Positions 42,097-50,667 of a stretch of DNA of 64,000 nucleotides are shown one piece after another. The number at the start of each line of letters is the position of its first letter. The stretch's first letter is position 1. The notes beneath the pieces are model-generated. The model was not told the DNA's origin. It made no database searches and worked only from the letters and a program-made list of their open reading frames with translations. This stretch comes from Chryseomonas sp014190935 (GTDB lineage: Bacteria; Pseudomonadota; Gammaproteobacteria; Pseudomonadales; Pseudomonadaceae), in contig NZ_JACHVV010000002.1 of the NCBI RefSeq assembly GCF_014190935.1, positions 744,001 through 808,000 of the forward strand. The letters run 5' to 3'. A program made the translations under genes and the position numbers.

Positions 42097-44573
42097 ATGG
42101 ATACCGTGCGCTGACTGACGGCGTCGACATGGGCGAAGCAGCGATAGATGACCCGCTCGGACAGCTGGCTGCTGGCCTCGGCGATCTGTCGCAGCAGGCG
42201 CGTCAGCCCCTGCTGCACCTCGACCCGCCCGGCATCGCCGAACAGGGTGTTCTCCAGGGTCGCGAGGTCGAAGCGACGCAGGCGATCGTAGGTATCGTGC
42301 AGCGCCGGATCGCGGGGCAGGCCGTAATAGCGTTCCAGGTGCTCCACGGCGTTGATCAGCGCATGCAGCTGGAAGCGGATCGAATAGGGGTTGTGCTCGT
42401 GCAGCATCAGCAGGTCCAGCACCGGAATCAGCTGGGGCGCCGCCTGGTAGCGCGAACGATAGGTGATGATGCTGTTGCCCAGTTCCAGCAGCCATTCCAG
42501 GCCGGCCGCGTCCCAGGTGGCGCCGCCTTCGAGAAAGTGCGCCAGGCTGCCGGCGAGGAATTGCACCCGCTCGATGCGCCGGCCGATCATCAGGAAGCGC
42601 CAGCTCTCGTCGTGGGTCATGTCGTCGAAGGTGAAGCCGGCCACCGCCGCCAGCGCCATCACCAGGCGGTTGAGACTCTGCAGTGCCTCGCCCGGCTCGC
42701 TGCCGACTTGGCCCAGGCCATGGGCCTCGCGCTCCACCTCGCGGATGGCGCGCCAGTTCTCCGGTGACAGCCGTCCGCGCACCTGGGCCGCGGCCCAGTG
42801 CAGCCGTTGCAGATTGGCGCCCAGGCCGCTGGGAAAGTCACCCGGTCCCAGGGCCGCGTGCAGTTGCTCCGCCAGCCGGCCGCCGGCCGGCAGCAATTCC
42901 AGGGCCGTGGCCAGATCGATGGCCGACTGCACCGCCGGCCCGCCGTCATCGGCGTCCAGGTAGCGACTCAGGACGATGCGTAGCAGACGCGCGGCATCCT
43001 CGCAGCGCTCGCTGTAGCGGCCGTACCAGAACAGATTCTCGGCGGTCCGCGAGGGCAGGAAGGGGTCCTTGCGCACCAGGTCGCGCACCCCCAGCACCCG
43101 CGCCCCGGGCACCTCGGCGGTGCCGCGACTGCCGCCCAGCACCCAGGTGTCCTTGCTCGACCCGCCGCGCTGCATGGACACCACCGCGGCGCCCTCGTGG
43201 GCGACCCGGGTCAGGCCGCCGGGCATCACCCAGTAGCCGTCTTCGCTGGCCACCGCATAGACGCGCATGCCGATGGCACGCGACTGCAGACTGCCGCCCT
43301 GCCAGACCGGCGCCTGGGACAGCTGGATGCGTTCCTGCGCCACATAGGCATGGGGCGTGGCCAGGATGCGCGCGCGCAGCTCGGCCAGCCCCGCGGCATC
43401 CAGCGCCTTGCCGAACACCGGCTCGAAGCCCTGGGCCGGATAGGCCGGCTTGATCACCAGCTCCGCCAGCCGTGCCAGGGCCGCTTCCCGCACCGGCGTC
43501 TCGCCGCACCACCAGGTGGCGACGGAAGGCAGCGCCAGGGTCTCGCCCAGCAGCGCCTGGCAGACGCCGGGCAGAAAGCCCAGCAGGCCGGGCGACTCCA
43601 GCAGGCCACTGCCCAGGGCATTGGCCATGATGACGTTGCCCTGGCGCACCGCTTCCAGCAGGCCAGGTACGCCCAGCGCCGAATCGGTGCGCAATTCCAG
43701 CGGATCGCAGAAGTCGTCGTCCAGCCGGCGGAACACCGCGTGGACGCGCCTCAGCCCGCTCAGGGTCTTCAGATAGAGGCAGGCATCGCGCACCGTGAGG
43801 TCCTGGCCTTCCACCAGCGGAAAGCCCAGTTGCCGCGCCTGGTAGAGGTGCTCGAAGTAGGTCTCGTTGTAGCGTCCCGGCGTCAGCAGCACCGCCAGCC
43901 GCGCCTCCTCGCCGGCGTCCAGGCCCGTGCTCAGGGTGCGTTGCAGCGCCTGGAAGTAGCCGTTGAGCGGCTGGACCTGCAGATCGCGGTGCAACTCGGG
44001 AAAGGCCCGCGCCACGATATGGCGGTTCTCCAGGGCATAGCCAGCGCCGGAGGGCGCCTGGGTGCGATCGGCCAGCACCCACCAGCGACCATCGGGGGCA
44101 CGTGCCAGATCCACCGCATAGACGTGCAGCCAGGTATCGCCCGGCGGGCGCAACCCCTGGCAGGCCCAGAGAAAGTTGTTGTGCCCGAACACCAGCTCCG
44201 GCGGCAGCAGCCGCTCGTGCAACAGGCGCTGTTCGCCATAGAGATCGCCCAGTACCCGATTCAGCAGGCGGGCCCGCTGCGCCACGCCGGCCGCCAAGGG
44301 CGCCCACTCCTCAGCCGAGATCAGTTGCGGCAGCAGGTCCAGCGCCCAGGGCCGGTCGCTGCCCTTGGGATCGGCGTAGACATTGTAGGTCACGCCGTTT
44401 TCCTGGATCTGCCGGGCGATCAACGCCTGGCGCTGATCGAGCTGCGCGGGTCGCAGCCCGGCCAGATGACCGTAGAAACGGCGCCAGGGCGGCCGCACGC
44501 CACCCCGCGGACTCCAGAGTTCGTGGTAGCTGCCGGTCATGTCACTGGCATTGCGGGAAGCGTTCGGGGGCAT
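42093..44573 (-). CDS. Circularly permuted type-2 ATP-grasp / alpha-E fusion protein
   Basis: About 826 residues from ATG 44573 (MPPNASRNASDM); a second candidate is 44540 (MTGSYHELWSPRGG). No good ribosome site decides it. The N-terminal half is a circularly permuted ATP-grasp ligase (ENGVTYNVYADPKGSDRPWALDLLPQLI, LTPGRYNETYFEHLYQARQLG, VIMANALGSGLLESPGLLGFLP). The C-terminal part, from LPSRTAENLFWYGRYSERCEDAARLLR, is the helical alpha-E domain. The two are often separate genes; here they are one chain. ATP-grasp enzymes of this group are predicted to make amide bonds on peptides; product unknown. Confidence 0.9.
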   Translation of the reverse strand: MPPNASRNASDMTGSYHELWSPRGGVRPPWRRFYGHLAGLRPAQLDQRQALIARQIQENGVTYNVYADPKGSDRPWALDLLPQLISAEEWAPLAAGVAQRARLLNRVLGDLYGEQRLLHERLLPPELVFGHNNFLWACQGLRPPGDTWLHVYAVDLARAPDGRWWVLADRTQAPSGAGYALENRHIVARAFPELHRDLQVQPLNGYFQALQRTLSTGLDAGEEARLAVLLTPGRYNETYFEHLYQARQLGFPLVEGQDLTVRDACLYLKTLSGLRRVHAVFRRLDDDFCDPLELRTDSALGVPGLLEAVRQGNVIMANALGSGLLESPGLLGFLPGVCQALLGETLALPSVATWWCGETPVREAALARLAELVIKPAYPAQGFEPVFGKALDAAGLAELRARILATPHAYVAQERIQLSQAPVWQGGSLQSRAIGMRVYAVASEDGYWVMPGGLTRVAHEGAAVVSMQRGGSSKDTWVLGGSRGTAEVPGARVLGVRDLVRKDPFLPSRTAENLFWYGRYSERCEDAARLLRIVLSRYLDADDGGPAVQSAIDLATALELLPAGGRLAEQLHAALGPGDFPSGLGANLQRLHWAAAQVRGRLSPENWRAIREVEREAHGLGQVGSEPGEALQSLNRLVMALAAVAGFTFDDMTHDESWRFLMIGRRIERVQFLAGSLAHFLEGGATWDAAGLEWLLELGNSIITYRSRYQAAPQLIPVLDLLMLHEHNPYSIRFQLHALINAVEHLERYYGLPRDPALHDTYDRLRRFDLATLENTLFGDAGRVEVQQGLTRLLRQIAEASSQLSERVIYRCFAHVDAVSQRTVSM

Positions 44574-44886
44574 GGTCGGAGGACGGCTGACAGGGTGCGC
44601 GAGCAGGTTCGGAAGGGTCGCCTCGACGGGCGCGCCAGAACGCACGCGCCGGTCGCGACCGGTAACCTAGGGTAGTGATGTGCGTCGGGATGCGCCACCG
44701 CTAACGCTGGCCGCCGCGGCCAGCGAAGCGTCGCCCGGCGCCGGAGCCGATCCCAGAGCCCCCGCCGGCCGTCCCAGGCGACGAACAACCCGGAACTCCA
44801 GGGTCGGGCCGCTCTACTAATTCGCTAGCAAGACGCCGGCGCTCCGCCGGCGTCCGACGCGGCCGCTCTCGCCAGGTATTAGCCCC
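44574..44886. promoter_or_regulatory. Divergent intergenic region between the ATP-grasp fusion and the metallopeptidase
   Basis: 313 bases between divergent starts. It holds no gene. The one striking structure is a perfect 10-bp stem-loop at 44832-44854 in the expected leader of the metallopeptidase gene. Promoters for both directions should lie here but I cannot place them. Confidence 0.5.
44832..44854 (+). other. Perfect stem-loop in the leader of the metallopeptidase gene
   Basis: GACGCCGGCG (44832-44841), loop CTC, CGCCGGCGTC (44845-44854). No T-run follows; it ends 32 bases before the start codon. Could be a leader hairpin, protein-binding site or the remains of a terminator. Confidence 0.6.
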
Positions 44887-46086
44887 ATGCGCAATTTTCT
44901 CGGAAGCTACAGTTCGAATCGTCAGCAACGCAACGCCCTGCGCGCCCTGCCCGTCCAGCGCAAGGTCGCCAACTGCACCTGCGGCCAGGCCATCTTCTTT
45001 CCCAACAGCGAGTGCCTGGCCTGCGGCAACGCCCTGGGCTACGCCCCGGACCAGGGCACGCCGACGGCGCTGCTGCCGGGCGAAGGCGGTCTCTGGCAGC
45101 TGCCCGAGGCAACCAGCGCGCTCTATCGCCGCTGCGCCAACCTGGACACGCCCGCCGCCTGCAACTGGCTGGTACCGGCCGACTCGGGAGAAAACTTCTG
45201 CGTGGCCTGCCAGCTCAACCACACCATCCCGGATCTGTCCTTCGAGGGCAACGGCGAGCGCTGGCGCAAGCTGGAGCTGGCCAAGCGGCAACTGGTCGCC
45301 CAGCTGCTGGGCCTGGGGCTGCAGGTAATCCCCCAGACGGTGGATGCCGAGCACGGACTCGCCTTCGACTTCCTCGCCCCCGACGCCACCGGCACCCCCA
45401 CCACCGGGCACGCCAATGGCCTCATTACCCTGAACATCCTCGAAGCGGACGATGCCCACCGGGAAAAGGTCCGCGCCGACATGCACGAGCCCTATCGCAC
45501 CCTGCTCGGCCATTTCCGTCATGAGGTCGGGCATTACTACTTCGATCGCCTGGTCGCCGGCACCGACTGGGAAGAGCCCTTCCGCGCCCTGTTCGGCGAC
45601 GAGCGCGCCGACTATGGCGAAGCCCTGCAGCGCCACTATGAGCAGGGCGCGCCGGCCGGCTGGGAAAGCCAGTACGTCAGCGCCTACGCCACCATGCACC
45701 CCTGGGAGGACTGGGCGGAAACCTGGGCGCACTACCTGCACATGATGGACACCCTGGCCACCGCCGCCAGCCTGGGCATGAACGCCGGCAGCCTGCAGCT
45801 CGACTTCCAGCCCTTCACCCGCGAGGCGCTGTACGAAGCCGAGGATCGCAGCGACGACGAATTCCTCGGCTTCGCCAATGCCTGGATCGAACTGGCGGCC
45901 ATGCTCAACGAATTGTCCCGCAGCATGGGCCAGCCGGACTTCTATCCCTTCGCCCTGCCCGCCCCGGTGATCGCCAAGCTGCATTTCATCCATAAGGTCA
46001 TCCACTCGGCCCAGCCCAGCGTGCTGGAACAGGGTGTGGCCGCGGACGACACGGCGGCGGGTGCCACCCTGGGCGCCACCGTCTGA
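44887..46086 (+). CDS. Zinc-ribbon putative metallopeptidase (Peptidase_Mx type)
   Basis: 399 residues. An N-terminal zinc ribbon has Cys30, Cys32, Cys43 and Cys46 (NCTCGQAIFFPNSECLACGN); a second Cys pair lies in ENFCVACQLNH. The metalloprotease motif HEVGH is at residues 212-216 (GHFRHEVGHYYFDRL), followed by WEDWAETWAHYLHMMDTL with a likely third glutamate ligand. No signal peptide. Proteins of this type often neighbour ATP-grasp/alpha-E/transglutaminase genes, as here on the opposite strand, so it probably processes the peptides made or modified by that system. Activity has not been shown to my knowledge. Confidence 0.88.
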   Translation: MRNFLGSYSSNRQQRNALRALPVQRKVANCTCGQAIFFPNSECLACGNALGYAPDQGTPTALLPGEGGLWQLPEATSALYRRCANLDTPAACNWLVPADSGENFCVACQLNHTIPDLSFEGNGERWRKLELAKRQLVAQLLGLGLQVIPQTVDAEHGLAFDFLAPDATGTPTTGHANGLITLNILEADDAHREKVRADMHEPYRTLLGHFRHEVGHYYFDRLVAGTDWEEPFRALFGDERADYGEALQRHYEQGAPAGWESQYVSAYATMHPWEDWAETWAHYLHMMDTLATAASLGMNAGSLQLDFQPFTREALYEAEDRSDDEFLGFANAWIELAAMLNELSRSMGQPDFYPFALPAPVIAKLHFIHKVIHSAQPSVLEQGVAADDTAAGATLGATV

Positions 46087-46098
46087 TCAGGGTCCTGC

Positions 46099-46467
46099 TC
46101 AACCGAGCAGGACGATGCCCCACACCGCGGCGATGATGATCATGGCCACGAACTGCGCAGCGCTGCCCAGATCCTTGGCGTTCTTCGACAGTTCGTGCCA
46201 GTCCAGGGAAATGCGATCCACCACCGCCTCGATGGCGGCGTTGAACAGTTCGACCACCAGGGACAGCAGGCAGACCGCCACCAGCAGCGCCCGCTCGCCG
46301 CGACTCACCTCCAGCCAGAAGGCCAGGGGCACCAGCACCACGTTGAGCGTCACCAGCGAACGAAAGGCCGCCTCCTGGCGAAAGGCCGTGCGCAGCCCGG
46401 CCAGGGAATAGCCGGTGGCGTTGATGACCCGGCGCAGACCGGTCTTGCCTTTGTAGGGAGAGATCAC
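46099..46467 (-). CDS. dgkA: Diacylglycerol kinase DgkA
   Basis: 122 residues, usual size, from a GTG start with GGAG 7 bases upstream. Three membrane helices, and the conserved catalytic/metal segment ERALLVAVCLLSLVVELFNAAIEAVVDRI followed by SKNAKDLGSAAQFVAM. It phosphorylates diacylglycerol to phosphatidic acid in the inner membrane, recycling lipid released by membrane-derived oligosaccharide or LPS modification. In P. aeruginosa dgkA also precedes the erdR-type regulator, so local order is conserved. Confidence 0.95.
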   Translation of the reverse strand: MISPYKGKTGLRRVINATGYSLAGLRTAFRQEAAFRSLVTLNVVLVPLAFWLEVSRGERALLVAVCLLSLVVELFNAAIEAVVDRISLDWHELSKNAKDLGSAAQFVAMIIIAAVWGIVLLG

Positions 46468-46574
46468 GGAAAAGCTCCATCCGGCAGGGGCGAACCGCCG
46501 ATCCAAGCGGACGGCAGTTGCGGGAAAGTGAAAGTCGACGGTCGCGCCCGATTCAGGCGCCGACTGCGCCGGGG

Positions 46575-47225
46575 TCAGCTGGAGGTGCTCTCCAGTTGCT
46601 GCAGCAGGAGCGCCGCCTGGGTGCGGGTGCGGACGCCGAGCTTGCGGAAGATGGCCGTGGCATGGGCCTTGACCGTGGCCTCGGAGACATTGAGTTCGAA
46701 GGCGATCTGCTTGTTGAGCAGCCCTTCGCAGAGCATGGTCAGCACCCGGAATTGCTGCGGCGTGAGACTGGCGAGTCCGGCGCTGGCGGCCTTGGCTTCC
46801 TCGCTCAGGGCGGCGGCGCCTTCCACCTGCGGCGGCCACCAGGTATCGCCATCCAGCACCTGACTGACCGCCTGTTGCAGGGTGCTCAGATCGCTGGACT
46901 TGGGAATGAAGCCACTGGCGCCGAATTCCCGGGCGCGCTGCACCACCGCCGGTTCTTCCTGGGCCGAGATCATCACCACCGGCACCTGGGGATACTGGCC
47001 GCGCAGGAGGACCAGTCCGGAAAAGCCATAGGCGCCGGGCATGTTGAGATCGAGCAGGACCAGATCCCAGTCGGTGCGCTCGGCCAGGCAGGCCTGGAGT
47101 TCGGCGATGTCGGCCACCTCGGTGAGCCGTGCCTGGGCGCCCAGGCCCAGGGTCAGGGCCTGATGCAGCGCGCTGCGAAACAGCGGATGATCGTCGGCGA
47201 TCAGGATCTGGTAGGCAGCCGCCAT
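46575..47225 (-). CDS. LuxR-family response regulator, ErdR/AgmR-like
   Basis: 216 residues. The receiver domain (MAAAYQILIADDHPLFRSALHQAL) has phosphoacceptor Asp59 in DLVLLDLNMPG and the Lys of GFIPKSSDLS. The C-terminal LuxR HTH is LTPQQFRVLTMLCEGLLNKQIAFELNVSEATVKAHATAIFRKLGVRTRTQA. Sequence and the dgkA neighbour fit ErdR (CrbR), which with sensor MxtR/CrbS controls acetate (acs) and alcohol metabolism in Pseudomonas. AAGGAAAG ribosome site before the ATG. The kinase is not adjacent; the sensor at 58746 is a hybrid kinase and not an obvious partner. Confidence 0.88.
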   Translation of the reverse strand: MAAAYQILIADDHPLFRSALHQALTLGLGAQARLTEVADIAELQACLAERTDWDLVLLDLNMPGAYGFSGLVLLRGQYPQVPVVMISAQEEPAVVQRAREFGASGFIPKSSDLSTLQQAVSQVLDGDTWWPPQVEGAAALSEEAKAASAGLASLTPQQFRVLTMLCEGLLNKQIAFELNVSEATVKAHATAIFRKLGVRTRTQAALLLQQLESTSS

Positions 47226-47396
47226 GGTGTAGCTTTCCTTGTTGTCGTGAGGCCCGGGTCGACCAGGTGGCTGGCGCACGGGCTGCACGCAAGCATGCCG
47301 AACGGCGCGGACGGGAGCAAGGCCGGGCGGACCGCGGACGGTAGGCAAGGCCCTGCGGTTTGCGGCACAGTTGCCGTTTTGCCCAAGAGACGCCCC

Positions 47397-48293
47397 ATGC
47401 CCAGCGCCGCCCTGCGTGCCGATCTGCTCATGCTGCTCACCGCCCTCATCTGGGGCAGCGCCTTCGTCGCCCAGACCGGCGGCATGGAGCACATCGGTCC
47501 CTTTCTCTACACCGGCCTGAGATTCGCCCTGGGCGCCCTCACCCTGCTGCCGTTGCTCCTGTTCCTGCGCCGCCGCGGCCGCCAGCAGCGCCTGACCCGC
47601 GACACCTTCAAGGGCGGTCTGCTGATGGGCCTGGTGCTGACCCTGGGCATCAACCTGCAGCAAGTCGGCCTGCTGTTCACCAGCGTGACCAATTCCGGCT
47701 TCATCACCGGCCTCTATGTCATCGTGGTGCCACTGCTGGGTCTGCTGCTCGGCCAGCGCAGCCATCTGGGCACCTGGATCGGCGCCAGCCTGGCGGTGGT
47801 CGGCATGGGGCTGCTGAGCATTGGCGACAACTTCCACGTGGCCTCGGGCGATCTGCTGCAACTGGCCGGCGCCCTGGCCTGGGGTGTCCATGTCCTGCTG
47901 GTGGGGCACTATTCCAGTCGCCACGACGCCACGGTGCTGTCGATCTTGCAATTCGGCGTCTGCGCCTTGCTCAGCCTGGCGCTGGCACTGGCCTTCGAGC
48001 CGATCCAGTCGGCCGGGATCGTCCTGGCCCTGCCCGAGTTGCTCTATGGCGGGGTGATCGCCGCCGGCATCGGCTACACCCTGCAGGTGTTCGCCCAGCG
48101 CGGCGCCATCGCCTCCCATGCGGCGGTGATCTTTTCCCTGGAGGCGGTGTTCGCCGCCTTCTTTGGTGCCTGGCTGCTGGGCGAGGCCCTCAGCGGTCGT
48201 GGCTACCTGGGCTGCGGCCTGATGTTCGCCGGCATGCTGGCTGCCCAGCTCTGGCCGCGCCAGGCGCCGGTGGAGGTCAAGCCGGTCAACTAG
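47397..48293 (+). CDS. DMT-superfamily transporter, EamA domains
   Basis: 298 residues with about 10 membrane segments in two EamA repeats: LLMLLTALIWGSAFVAQTGGMEHIGPFLYTGLRFALGAL (first) and LAGALAWGVHVLLVGHYSSRHDATVLSILQFG (second). Inner membrane exporter or importer of small metabolites; substrate unknown. It is divergent from the response regulator (171 bases between). Its stop overlaps the convergent DTW gene by 8 bases. Confidence 0.92.
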   Translation: MPSAALRADLLMLLTALIWGSAFVAQTGGMEHIGPFLYTGLRFALGALTLLPLLLFLRRRGRQQRLTRDTFKGGLLMGLVLTLGINLQQVGLLFTSVTNSGFITGLYVIVVPLLGLLLGQRSHLGTWIGASLAVVGMGLLSIGDNFHVASGDLLQLAGALAWGVHVLLVGHYSSRHDATVLSILQFGVCALLSLALALAFEPIQSAGIVLALPELLYGGVIAAGIGYTLQVFAQRGAIASHAAVIFSLEAVFAAFFGAWLLGEALSGRGYLGCGLMFAGMLAAQLWPRQAPVEVKPVN

Positions 48294-49023
48294 CGCGCAG
48301 GGCCTTCAGTTGCCGGCTGGCCGGGCTGTCCGCCGCCAGCGGCAGGTGATGCTTGGCATCCAGGTAGCGTTCGCTGAAGACATCCAGGTAGGCCTCCAGC
48401 AGGCGACCGGCCGGTGCCTCGCCAGCCAGCTCCAGGCACAGGGCAGCGACCTCGGCGGTGCACAGGTGCTCGCCGCGGGTGGAGCGCCGCAACCGGTAGC
48501 GCGACAGGGCGTTGGGCTGGAAGCTCAGCACCGGCAGGCTATCCAGATAGGGACTCTTGCGAAACATCTTGCGCGCCTCGGTCCAGGTGGCATCCAGCAG
48601 TACGAACAGCGGGCGCTGACCGGGCGCCAGCGGCAGGCTCTCCACCACCCGTCCGGGCGCGGCGTATTCGCCGGGAAACACCAGCAGCGGCTGCCACTCG
48701 GGCTGCGCGAGCAATTCCGGCAGCGCCGGATCCACCACCGTGCGACTCCAGCCGAAGGCGTGGGTGTCGGCCACCACGTCGGCGATCAGCCAGCCGGTGT
48801 TGCTCGGCTTGAGCGGCTCGACGTCGTGCATCAGCAGGCACATGCCGGCCTGGGTCTGGCGCAGGGGACGCAGGTCGCAGAGGCAGTGGCTGGGTGCCAG
48901 GCGGCAATTCGGGCAGCGCGCCATGCGCGAGCCACGGGCGATGAAGGGCTTGATGCTGCGCGCCAGGCGTTCCTGGCGCAGACGGGCCACGGCATGCAGA
49001 GGGGTGTCGCTGATCGGGGTCAT
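48286..49023 (-). CDS. DTW-domain tRNA-uridine aminocarboxypropyltransferase (TapT-like)
   Basis: 245 residues. Zinc-type cysteines MARCPNCRLAPSHCLCDL lie near residue 35. The DTW-family core is LFVLLDATWTEARKMFRKSPYLDSLPVLSF, here DATW as in many members, followed by STRGEHLCTAEVAALCLELA. E. coli TapT adds the acp group to U47 of several tRNAs using S-adenosylmethionine. Paralogues act at other sites, so the position modified here is uncertain. Confidence 0.88.
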   Translation of the reverse strand: MTPISDTPLHAVARLRQERLARSIKPFIARGSRMARCPNCRLAPSHCLCDLRPLRQTQAGMCLLMHDVEPLKPSNTGWLIADVVADTHAFGWSRTVVDPALPELLAQPEWQPLLVFPGEYAAPGRVVESLPLAPGQRPLFVLLDATWTEARKMFRKSPYLDSLPVLSFQPNALSRYRLRRSTRGEHLCTAEVAALCLELAGEAPAGRLLEAYLDVFSERYLDAKHHLPLAADSPASRQLKALRAS

Positions 49024-49164
49024 GCCGGGCTCGCGGGCAAAAGCGCAGTTTACCAGAGCGATCGGGATGCCCGCGGCGGCCAGGCAGGTTACCCTGCGCA
49101 GACGCCTTGCGAACCCCCGCCCGCGACCACGGTCGAAACGGGCTCCTCTACGCTGGAGAACACG

Positions 49165-49572
49165 ATGCCTCGTTTTGCTTTGCTCGCCCTGACCCTCGCC
49201 CTGCCCTTCACCGTCCAGGCGGCCGAGTCGCTCAAGGACCACGAGCTCAACCAGATGCTGCGCAAGGTGGCTACCGAAAGCAGCCAGGGCACGCCCCGCG
49301 CCATCAACGAGGACATCCTCGACCGCGGCTACACCGTGCAGGGCAAGCAGCTGATCAACAACCTCAGCGTCCGCCCGGCCCACGCCGCCCGCATGCGCGA
49401 AAATCCAGCCACGGTGCGGGTGCAGCTCGCCGAGAGCGTCTGCCAGAACAACGGCTATCGCCAGTTGCTGGCCCGCGGCGCCACCCTGGTCTATGACTTC
49501 ACCGAATACCAGACCAACAAGCCGGTCATGGTCGAACGCTTCCAGGCGGCCGACTGCGGCCTGGGCAAGTAA
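49165..49572 (+). CDS. PA3611-like secreted protein (quorum-sensing-regulated virulence factor family)
   Basis: 135 residues with a clear signal peptide (MPRFALLALTLALPFTVQAAES). The mature part contains two cysteines (SVCQNNG and AADCGLG) that can form a disulfide, and INNLSVRPAHAARMRENPATVRVQLAESV. Length, sequence and position next to the DTW, LOG and recA genes match PA3611 of P. aeruginosa, a periplasmic/secreted protein of unknown mechanism. Family assignment rests on memory of that protein. Confidence 0.75.
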   Translation: MPRFALLALTLALPFTVQAAESLKDHELNQMLRKVATESSQGTPRAINEDILDRGYTVQGKQLINNLSVRPAHAARMRENPATVRVQLAESVCQNNGYRQLLARGATLVYDFTEYQTNKPVMVERFQAADCGLGK

Positions 49573-49587
49573 GCGGAGACCGCGGCC

Positions 49588-50667
49588 ATGACCGAGGACA
49601 GCGACGACAGCTACCTGGCCCGCCATGTGGAGCCCAGCGCCGCCGATCTCGGTCAGCGCATCGACGACTTGCTGGAGCACGCCCTGCCGGGCGGCAGCCC
49701 CAACCTGGGCCTCTATCGCGAGATGCTGGTGACGGTGGTGCGCATGGCGCAGACCAATCCGGCGCGCTGGGACGCCAAGATCATGCTGCAGACGCTCAAG
49801 GAGCTGGAGCAGGCCTTCCGCACCCTGGAGCGCTTTCGCCGACGGCGCAAGGTCACGGTGTTCGGCTCGGCGCGGACCCGCATCGATCATGGCCTCTATG
49901 CCCTCGCCCGCGAACTGGGCAGCGCCCTGTCCCGCCGCGACATGATGGTCATCACCGGCGGCGGCGGCGGCATCATGGGCGCCGCCCACGAGGGCGCCGG
50001 ACCCGAGGCCAGCCTGGGCTTCAACATCACCCTGCCCTTCGAACAGCGCGCCAATCCGACCATCGAAGGCACGGATCACCTGCTGTCCTTTCACTTTTTC
50101 TATGTGCGCAAGCTGTTCTTTTTGAAGGAGGCGGATGCCCTGGTGCTCTGTCCCGGCGGCTTCGGCACCCTGGACGAGACCTTCGAGGTGCTCACCCTGA
50201 TCCAGACCGGCAAGAGTCCGCTGGTGCCGCTGGTCCTGCTGGACACCCCCGACGGCCACTTCTGGGACGACACCCTGGCCTATCTGCAGCGCAATCTGCT
50301 GGAGGAAGGCTACATCCTGCCCGCCGACCTTAAGCTGGTCCGGCTGGTACGCTCACCGGAAGCCGCCGCCGCCGAGATCGAGCATTTCTACGGCAACTAC
50401 CACTCCACCCGCCGGCGTGACGGCCTGTTCCATATCCGCCTCAAGCACGCCCTGACCCAGGCCTGTCTTGAACGCCTGGCAACGGATTTCGGCGATCTCT
50501 GCCGGACCCCGGGCTTCACCCAGCTGGCGCCGGGCGAAGGCCAACCCGACGAAGCGGAATTCGCCCATTTGACGCGCCTCGCCTTCGACTTCCACGGCCG
50601 TCACTACGGTCGTCTGCGCGAACTGGTGGACGAACTCAATCGGCCCGAGCATTGGGCATCCACGTAG
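49588..50667 (+). CDS. LOG-family Rossmann-fold protein (TIGR00730)
   Basis: 359 residues, longer than the usual 180-250 because of an extra N-terminal helical part (1-90) and C-terminal tail. The core has VTVFGSARTR, MVITGGGGGIMGAAHEGAG and CPGGFGTLDETFEVLTLIQTGK, the PGGxGTxxE motif of LOG-type nucleotide 5'-monophosphate phosphoribohydrolases. Some members release cytokinin-like bases, others are general nucleotidases. It starts 15 bases after the PA3611-like gene, so the two may be cotranscribed. Confidence 0.9.
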   Translation: MTEDSDDSYLARHVEPSAADLGQRIDDLLEHALPGGSPNLGLYREMLVTVVRMAQTNPARWDAKIMLQTLKELEQAFRTLERFRRRRKVTVFGSARTRIDHGLYALARELGSALSRRDMMVITGGGGGIMGAAHEGAGPEASLGFNITLPFEQRANPTIEGTDHLLSFHFFYVRKLFFLKEADALVLCPGGFGTLDETFEVLTLIQTGKSPLVPLVLLDTPDGHFWDDTLAYLQRNLLEEGYILPADLKLVRLVRSPEAAAAEIEHFYGNYHSTRRRDGLFHIRLKHALTQACLERLATDFGDLCRTPGFTQLAPGEGQPDEAEFAHLTRLAFDFHGRHYGRLRELVDELNRPEHWAST

